NCBI GenBank assembly: GCA_946415695.1
Contig: CAMKTM010000137.1
Span: forward strand, 1-6,635
Direction of reading: 5' to 3'
Source of the DNA: an uncultured Prevotellaceae bacterium
Lineage (GTDB): Bacteria; Bacteroidota; Bacteroidia; Bacteroidales; Bacteroidaceae
DNA length: 6,635 nt
Below are positions 1 through 3,998 of the stretch, one piece after another; position 1 is the stretch's first letter, and each line of letters starts with the position of its first letter. The position numbers were made by a program, and so were the translations under genes. A model generated the notes under the pieces. That model was given only the letters and a program-made list of their open reading frames with translations. It was not told where the DNA came from and did not search any database.

Positions 1-55
1 CTCACGAGGGTTTAATCCTCGGAGGGCGGAACGATAGTGGAGCTGGAGGGGATTG
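1..55. repeat. 55-base direct repeat, copy 1 (contains tmRNA 3' end)
   Basis: Bases 1-55 are identical to 91-145. Bases 38-55 repeat the last 18 bases of ssrA (acceptor stem and part of the T-arm) without the rest of the gene, so this is a partial ssrA duplicate. The match stops at base 56 (C versus A at 146). Its left border is the window edge, so it could be longer. Fragments of an ssrA 3' end in direct repeat are classical att-site scars of integrative elements, but only 35 bases separate the copies, and a tandem duplication or an assembly-graph effect is equally possible. Confidence 0.9.
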
Positions 56-86
56 CTTCCGGCTTTGCCGCCTGAGTGAAACGAAG

Positions 87-102
87 AACCCTCACGAGGG
101 TT
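87..102. terminator. Candidate ssrA terminator hairpin (weak)
   Basis: AACCCT (87-92) pairs with AGGGTT (97-102) around a CACG loop, 26 to 41 bases past the tmRNA 3' end. On the minus strand it is followed by CTTCGTTTC, which is only loosely U-rich, so it is at best a weak intrinsic terminator. No better terminator was seen for ssrA within the window. Confidence 0.35.
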
Positions 103-145
103 TAATCCTCGGAGGGCGGAACGATAGTGGAGCTGGAGGGGATTG
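91..145. repeat. 55-base direct repeat, copy 2 (overlaps the real ssrA 3' end)
   Basis: This copy is continuous with the intact tmRNA gene: 128-145 is its true 3' end and 91-127 is the sequence just downstream. It is identical over 55 bases to 1-55. The intervening 56-90 is unique in the window and contains a small hairpin (CGGCTTTGCCG). The octamer GAACCCTC occurs at 86-93 and again in the tmRNA T-arm at 145-152, a possible microhomology for the duplication. Confidence 0.9.
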
Positions 146-154
146 AACCCTCGT
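94..154. repeat. Inverted T-arm-like repeat straddling the ssrA 3' end
   Basis: Plus-strand 94-108 reads ACGAGGGTTTAATCC. The tmRNA T-arm on the minus strand (154-140) reads ACGAGGGTTCAATCC. The two differ at one base of 15 and face each other across 31 bases. The same inverted arm is present in repeat copy 1 at 4-18. It may be part of an old integrase attachment site, or a structure that pairs with the 3' end of unprocessed tmRNA transcripts. The match is seen directly; the role is not established. Confidence 0.6.
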
Positions 155-527
155 CCAAACAGGGACGCCTTGTGCTTTCTACACGCTTATTCCAGCCTTC
201 GTTTTCGTGCATCGGCAAGACCTGGACCACCAACCGATGCCTTATTCTCTAAAACTTCATCCAGGGATAGAGACGTCTCCCCGGACTATTTCCGATTTTC
301 TAGCACCGCTTGATCAAACGCTTCGGAACAACAGCTTTTGAGCGATGTCTCGTCTCAACACCTAGTGAAGAGATAAAGCCAGTAACCTACTGTACTTCGG
401 TTAGGCAGCGAGAGCGTAGTTGTTTGCGCCAATTAAATGGTCGATAACCAGAGATTATAGAGAGCGATCACCGACTCTCTGCGTGCTTACACAACACCTC
501 ATCCTGCTGTCAAATCCAGTCAGCCCC
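128..527 (-). ncRNA. ssrA: tmRNA (transfer-messenger RNA)
   Basis: This RNA rescues ribosomes stalled on broken mRNAs: it acts first as a tRNA, then as a short mRNA that adds a degradation tag. Read on the minus strand, the 5' end is GGGGCTGACTGGATTTGACA, the tmRNA hallmark. The 3' end has the T-arm GAGGGTTCAATCCC and then CTCCAGCTCCA. The first seven bases GGGGCTG pair with CAGCTCC at the 3' end (one G-U), forming the acceptor stem, and the discriminator A falls at 128. CCA is not encoded (CTA follows), so it must be added enzymatically. The total of 400 nt is a normal length for a one-piece tmRNA. The middle holds the tag frame (401-430), followed by GC-rich paired segments as expected for the pseudoknot region. 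I did not fold it base by base. Confidence 0.96.
401..430 (-). other. tmRNA tag-peptide reading frame (GANNYALAA)
   Basis: Within the tmRNA the minus strand reads GGC GCA AAC AAC TAC GCT CTC GCT GCC TAA, giving GANNYALAA and a stop. The NYALAA ending is the protease recognition tail typical of tmRNA tags, and the form is close to the GENNYALAA type that I recall from other Bacteroidales. The resume codon is inferred to be GGC by that analogy. Position 2 is Ala rather than Glu or other residues seen in relatives. The tag marks rescued proteins for proteolysis. Confidence 0.85.
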
Positions 528-554
528 GATGCGACGCGTGTCGTTTCCTGACTG

Positions 555-586
555 CAAAGGTACGACAAAAAGTGAAAAGTGAAAAG
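555..586 (-). promoter_or_regulatory. ssrA promoter (Bacteroidetes -7 TACCTTTG, weak -33)
   Basis: On the minus strand TACCTTTG (562-555) matches the Bacteroidetes sigma-ABfr -7 consensus TAnnTTTG. It lies 27 bases upstream of the mature tmRNA 5' end, so transcription would start roughly 20 bases ahead of it and RNase P would trim the leader. At the usual spacing of about 19 bases the -33 position (582-586) falls inside the GTGAAAA tandem array and reads CTTTT, a poor match to TTTG. The -7 call is fairly strong; the -33 is inferred from spacing only. Confidence 0.7.
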
Positions 587-599
587 TGAAAAGTGAAAA
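572..599. repeat. Tandem heptamer (GTGAAAA)x4
   Basis: Four perfect copies of GTGAAAA occur at 572-578, 579-585, 586-592 and 593-599. They start ten bases upstream of the ssrA -7 element and cover its -33 position. Read in the direction of ssrA transcription the unit is TTTTCAC. Copy-number change would alter the distance to upstream DNA while keeping the same -33 sequence in place. Confidence 0.95.
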
Positions 600-642
600 A
601 TTATTGCAAAAAGAGCGTTTTGCATCTTTCCGTCCCTGAAAC

Positions 643-723
643 AACAACGGATTACACAGTTTTCACGGTGTTTATAGGTTATCTGCTAACCATATATCCG
701 TGAAATCGGTGTAATCCGTTGTT
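643..723. repeat. 81-base near-palindromic intergenic element
   Basis: Arms at 643-668 and 698-723 match at 24 of 26 inverted positions: AACAACGGATTACAC plus TTCACGG, with two mismatches between. The 29-base centre contains its own hairpin, GGTTA (677-681) TCTGC TAACC (687-691). It lies between the end of the GH31 operon and the ssrA promoter, where the folded RNA could stop or stabilise the operon transcript. ACGGATTACAC-type sequence recurs in intergenic DNA of Bacteroidales as far as I recall, which would make this a REP- or MITE-like dispersed repeat. That family assignment is an inference. Confidence 0.85.
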
Positions 724-738
724 AGAGGGATTCTGTAT

Positions 739-772
739 GAAGCATCTCCCCCTTTGGTATGGAGGTTGCTTC
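739..772 (-). terminator. Hairpin after the GH31 operon, probable terminator
   Basis: Starting 7 bases past the stop codon of the last operon gene, GAAGCA (739-744) pairs with TGCTTC (767-772), and CTCC pairs with GGAG inside, with a small bulge and a loop of about a dozen bases. No U-run follows on the minus strand (ATACAGAAT), so it is not a textbook intrinsic terminator. It could act together with the larger hairpin at 643-723. Confidence 0.45.
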
Positions 773-779
773 GTCTGAC

Positions 780-2957
780 TTACTTTTCGGGCACTTGGGG
801 GAAGGTGAGCTTCGTCTTGTCGATGGCAGGCTGCTTGTCGGCCACGGTCTTCATGGTGACTGAACTGCCGGAAGTCCAGGGGCTGTAGGTCACTTTGCCG
901 TCGCAGACGATACCGATGCGGAGGGTACGTTGCTTCTCGGCATCCTTGCCATCCATCTTCTGGAGGCTGACAGTCAGCTGCTTGCCTTCTGTTGATGCCT
1001 GCAGCTTGTACTCGGCAAACTGACCTTGCTGGTAGTCGAAGCCATCGCCGGCATCCTCGTAGAGACGGCCTTCTGCCCTACCCTCGCCGTCGGGATTGAC
1101 AAGAAGCGTGAGGCTGTCGGTCTTCATCTCAACGGTGTTCTGGTAGAGGTTTGCCATCGGGATGATGGAGCCGGGACGCTGAGCCAGGTAGGGCTGGAAG
1201 CCGTCGTCCTTATCCTCGAGCGGCAGGATGTCCCAGTCGCCGGCAGGAAGGCTGGCATCGCCCGCCCAGCGGGGGATGATGATGAGGTCGCCGCCAAGCA
1301 TGAAGGCTTTCTCCTCGGAGCGCAGGCTCTTGTCCTTGGTGTCGGCCATGAAGACAGGGCGCATCACGGGCATACCGTCCTTGCTTGCTTCCTGGAAGAG
1401 TGTATAGACGTAGGGCATAAGGCGGTAGCGGCGGTTGATGGCTGTTCGGCAGACGTTGAGGCACTCCTGGTCGAAGGCCCACGGCTCCTGTGCACGTCCG
1501 CCGTCGATGCAATGGTTGCGTACGAAGGGGAAATAGACGCCCACGGCCGTCCAGTTGGCCAGGAGCTTGCCATTGCTGTCGCCGCAGAAACCGCCCATAT
1601 CTGGACCGTTGAAGGGCTGTCCGCTCAGACCGAGCGTGATGGACATGGGGATGGAGAGCATGAACTGCTCCCAGTTGGAATAGTTGTCGCCCGTCCAAGT
1701 GGCGGCGTAGCGATGTCCGCCGAGAAAGTTGCTTCGGCTCAGGATGAAGGGACGCTTCGTGGGGTTCGCCAAGAGCAGACCCTGACGGCTGGCTCGTACC
1801 ATGTTGAGGCCGAAGATATTGTGGTAGCGCAAGTGAACATCGGGCCGCAGGCCGTCGCCGCCCTGGTGCATGTTCGTGATGGGCATCGACGAGCGCGGGC
1901 CTTCGAAGACAGCCGGCTCGTTCATGTCGTTCCAAATGCCATCGACGCCCTGTGCCATGAAGGGAGGATAGAGCGTGCTCCACCAGGAGCGCACTTCAGG
2001 ACGCGTGAAGTCGGGGAAGTGGCAGTCGCCCGGCCATACCTTTCCGACGTAGGGATTGCCCTGTTCGTCGCGCACGGCATAGCCGTTCTCCATGAGTTGG
2101 TCATCCACCCAATAGCCCTTCTGCACCTTGACGCCCGGGTCGATCATATAGACGCTCTTGAAGTTCTTGCTGTGCAGATAGTCGTTGAGTGCCTTGGGCT
2201 GCGAGAACTCCTGCGGATGGAAGGTGAAGATCTTGTACTGATCCATGTAGTGGATGTCCATCCAGATGACGTCGCTGGGAATCTTGTGGTAGCGGAGCGT
2301 GTCGGCAATTTCCTTGACGCGTGTGTCGGGATGATAGCTGTAGCGGCATTGCTGATAGCCGAGCGACCAGAGGGGCGGCATCTCCATCGTGCCGGTGAGG
2401 TTCACGAGTTCCTGCATCACCTCCTGCGGCGAGTTCTTCTCGATGATGACTACGCGGAAGGCTGGCCCCATGCTGCGGAAGACGACTTCCGTGTCGGTGG
2501 TCATCCATGCCTGCCAAGTGTTGTCGGCGATGATGCCGAAGCTGGAGCCGTCGCTGCGCAAGCCGAGCACCCAGGGATGACTCTGGTAGAGGTGCGAGCC
2601 GTCATCAACGCCATAGCAAGGCGTATCGACGTTCCAGAACTCGATGGTCCTACCGTTGCGACGCAAAGGCCCAACCACTTCGCCGCCTCCGTAGAGGTCG
2701 GCATCGGCATCCACCTTGATGCGAACCACACTCTTGCCATCTTCCGTGGAGAAGGCAGGACGAAGTTTCCATAATGAGCTGACCGGACCCTGCGGAGCAA
2801 GCTCGCGGATGAAGATGGGCGACGGACTGTGAGCAGCGGCATCGTACTGTGCGGGATAAAAGACTGCGACATCCTTCGATGTCATGTAGCTCTGCTGTGC
2901 CGAAACGTGGAGCAAGGAGCAGGGAGCAAGGAGCAAAAGGGCTTTGAACTTATTCAT
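780..2957 (-). CDS. GH31 alpha-glucosidase, secreted, WNDMNEP type
   Basis: A 725-residue exported glycoside hydrolase of family 31, expected to release alpha-linked glucose from the non-reducing ends of oligosaccharides. Residues 1-20 are a signal peptide (hydrophobic run, cut near VSA|QQ). The N-terminal beta-sandwich includes LYGGGEVVGPLRRNG (about 88-102). The catalytic barrel starts near PPLWSLGYQQCRYSY (194). The nucleophile is D344 in WNDMNEP and the acid/base is D424 in WTGDN. SGQPFNGPDMGGF (445-457) and FVRNH (478-482) are further family motifs. The C-terminal beta domains include LYEDAGDGFDY (632-642). The length is normal and no key residue is missing. It starts 7 bases after the preceding gene stops, so it is co-transcribed. 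No Shine-Dalgarno site is seen; an A-rich leader precedes the ATG. The signal peptide is partly encoded by a 7-base tandem repeat. Family and catalytic residues are secure; the exact linkage preference is not. Confidence 0.95.
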   Translation of the reverse strand: MNKFKALLLLAPCSLLHVSAQQSYMTSKDVAVFYPAQYDAAAHSPSPIFIRELAPQGPVSSLWKLRPAFSTEDGKSVVRIKVDADADLYGGGEVVGPLRRNGRTIEFWNVDTPCYGVDDGSHLYQSHPWVLGLRSDGSSFGIIADNTWQAWMTTDTEVVFRSMGPAFRVVIIEKNSPQEVMQELVNLTGTMEMPPLWSLGYQQCRYSYHPDTRVKEIADTLRYHKIPSDVIWMDIHYMDQYKIFTFHPQEFSQPKALNDYLHSKNFKSVYMIDPGVKVQKGYWVDDQLMENGYAVRDEQGNPYVGKVWPGDCHFPDFTRPEVRSWWSTLYPPFMAQGVDGIWNDMNEPAVFEGPRSSMPITNMHQGGDGLRPDVHLRYHNIFGLNMVRASRQGLLLANPTKRPFILSRSNFLGGHRYAATWTGDNYSNWEQFMLSIPMSITLGLSGQPFNGPDMGGFCGDSNGKLLANWTAVGVYFPFVRNHCIDGGRAQEPWAFDQECLNVCRTAINRRYRLMPYVYTLFQEASKDGMPVMRPVFMADTKDKSLRSEEKAFMLGGDLIIIPRWAGDASLPAGDWDILPLEDKDDGFQPYLAQRPGSIIPMANLYQNTVEMKTDSLTLLVNPDGEGRAEGRLYEDAGDGFDYQQGQFAEYKLQASTEGKQLTVSLQKMDGKDAEKQRTLRIGIVCDGKVTYSPWTSGSSVTMKTVADKQPAIDKTKLTFPQVPEK
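2909..2936. repeat. Tandem heptamer x4 in the signal peptide of the alpha-glucosidase
   Basis: GGAGCAA, GGAGCAG, GGAGCAA and GGAGCAA occur back to back. On the coding strand the unit is TTGCTCC and it encodes the hydrophobic core around LLAPCSLL. Gain or loss of one unit would shift the frame at about residue 10, upstream of the whole enzyme. Confidence 0.93.
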
Positions 2958-2964
2958 TTTGTGT

Positions 2965-3915
2965 TTATTTAATGATTACTTTTCTGCCACCTATGATGTT
3001 CATGCCGCGCTGAGGTTTGCTCAAGCGCTGCCCGGCAAGGTTGTACCATTTACTATTTGACGATTTACCATTTACGATTTCGTCATTTTCAATTGTTTCG
3101 ATGCCATCGGGCAGCTCTGCACCGAGGTATTCGCCTTCGATGGTTTCCTTAAAGACATTTATCTTGATGCGATAATAGCCGTCTCTGCTGATGGCCCACT
3201 TATAGTCTTCCGAGCCATTGTACCAGATTTGCTTGGCTGTCAGTATTGGGGCGTCTTGGCTGAAGGGGTGCAGCACCTTCGGCCCCCAGCGGTACTGACC
3301 GTTTATCTTGAATCGCTTGGGCTCCTGATTGTAGCTGTAGGCCTTCAGCAGGCCAGTCCATTCGAAGACGTTGGGGTCGTCCCAGCTCTGTTCCATTTGT
3401 TTGCCGGCCGTTATCTGCCAATGCCCTTCCTGCCCGGAGATGCCTTTTCCCTGCTCGTCCTCGACGCAGCCGCCGCATATCCATGCTTCGTACCAACGGG
3501 TGAAGAGTTCGCCTGTCACTTGCTTATTATAGGTATCGACGGTGAAGCGATAGTTGTCCGCCTCGAAGAGGACGGCCCATTCCGCTCCGATGCTGTCGCG
3601 CTTCGTCGCGTCATAATCTGCCTTGCTCGTCACGATACTCGTGTCAAAGAGTTTCGGTGCATAGTAGCGCGAGGTGGATTTGGGCGTATCGGTTGTCGTG
3701 ATGTAGAGGTCGCCGGGAAGCAGTTTGCCGTGGAACTTGAAGGTGTAGCGGCCGCTTGTGTTCGTTGAGAAACGCGACAGCTCCTGCACCCCGCCCGGTA
3801 CGGCAGAGCCGCGCACATAGAGGCGCGTCTGGGCGAAAGCCATTGAACATTGACCATTGAACATTGACCATTGAAAGAATAGCAGAAGTATGAGAGAAAG
3901 AGTACGAAGCTTCAT
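2965..3915 (-). CDS. SusE/SusF-like two-module carbohydrate-binding protein with C-terminal sorting-type tail
   Basis: A 316-residue exported protein, probably a surface or periplasmic glycan-binding partner of the two neighbouring GH31 enzymes. Signal peptide 1-29 is cut near AFA|QT or just after. Cys23 lies in NGQC, which is not a proper lipobox, so unlike typical SusE/SusF it is probably not a lipoprotein. Two modules follow, about 30-138 and 142-263. Each ends in a similar strand pair (NYRFTVDTYNKQVTGEL and YYRIKINVFKETIEGEY). The second contains FEWTGLLKAYSYNQEPKRFKI, cut here to its key residues W186, G188, L189, K201-F202-K203, which resembles SusE/F-type starch-binding domains. A linker (about 268-288) leads to WYNLAGQRLSKPQRGMNIIG, a tail frequent in Prevotella exported proteins and resembling type IX secretion sorting domains. 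The SusE/F likeness is by fold pattern, not a database match, and the ligand is unknown. Confidence 0.75.
   Translation of the reverse strand: MKLRTLSLILLLFFQWSMFNGQCSMAFAQTRLYVRGSAVPGGVQELSRFSTNTSGRYTFKFHGKLLPGDLYITTTDTPKSTSRYYAPKLFDTSIVTSKADYDATKRDSIGAEWAVLFEADNYRFTVDTYNKQVTGELFTRWYEAWICGGCVEDEQGKGISGQEGHWQITAGKQMEQSWDDPNVFEWTGLLKAYSYNQEPKRFKINGQYRWGPKVLHPFSQDAPILTAKQIWYNGSEDYKWAISRDGYYRIKINVFKETIEGEYLGAELPDGIETIENDEIVNGKSSNSKWYNLAGQRLSKPQRGMNIIGGRKVIIK
3045..3088. repeat. Degenerate heptamer array (ACNATTT)x6 in the linker
   Basis: ACCATTT, ACTATTT, (g)ACGATTT, ACCATTT, ACGATTT and (c)GTCATTT follow one another. On the coding strand this gives IVNGKSSNSK in the linker between the second binding module and the C-terminal tail. 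Two one-base insertions break strict period 7. It looks like a simple repeat that entered a tolerant, unstructured linker. Confidence 0.8.
3841..3875. repeat. Tandem heptamer x5 in the signal peptide of the binding protein
   Basis: CATTGAA and CATTGAC alternate in five exact 7-base units (period 14 when the alternation is counted). On the coding strand they give FQWSMFNGQCSMA (about residues 14-26), most of the second half of the signal peptide. The unusual Trp, Asn, Gln and Cys content of this signal peptide is a direct product of the repeat. Confidence 0.95.
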
Positions 3916-3918
3916 CTT

Positions 3919-3995
3919 AATTATGAATTATGTATTATGAATTAATTGAGGGCGTAGCCTAATTATGAATTATGAATTATGAATTATGAATTAGG
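3919..3995. repeat. AATTATG heptamer array filling the intergenic gap
   Basis: Between the first and second operon genes (gap 3916-3998) the DNA is almost entirely 7-base units: AATTATG x2, TATTATG and AATTAAT, then a 14-base insert (3947-3960), then AATTATG x4 and AATTAGG. The total is 77 bases, or 11 units, and the insert keeps the 7-base register. It begins 3 bases upstream of the binding-protein ATG, so it forms the whole untranslated leader. It contains no TAnnTTTG on the minus strand, which argues that the second gene is read from the upstream promoter. Confidence 0.93.
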
Positions 3996-3998
3996 GTG

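Noticed and set aside
38..55. Second tRNA or tmRNA gene at the left edge
   Set aside because: Only the terminal 18 bases of the 3' end are present, without T-loop completion or a 5' acceptor strand, so it is a fragment.
1..145. CRISPR array
   Set aside because: Only two repeat copies with one 35-base spacer, a 55-base repeat that is too long, and the repeat contains part of ssrA.
1026..2774. Open frame of 582 codons on the plus strand, antisense to the alpha-glucosidase
   Set aside because: It lies entirely within a clear GH31 gene with all catalytic motifs. Its translation is rich in V, A, H, E and D with no recognisable domain, as expected from the complement of GC-rich codons.
3229..3768. 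Plus-strand 179-codon frame opposite the binding protein
   Set aside because: It is antisense to a gene with a signal peptide, module structure and a known type of C-terminal tail; no independent support.
2965..3915. Lipoprotein assignment for the binding protein based on Cys23
   Set aside because: NGQC lacks the small and aliphatic residues of a lipobox, and the Cys comes from the heptamer repeat; AFA|QT is a better type I site.
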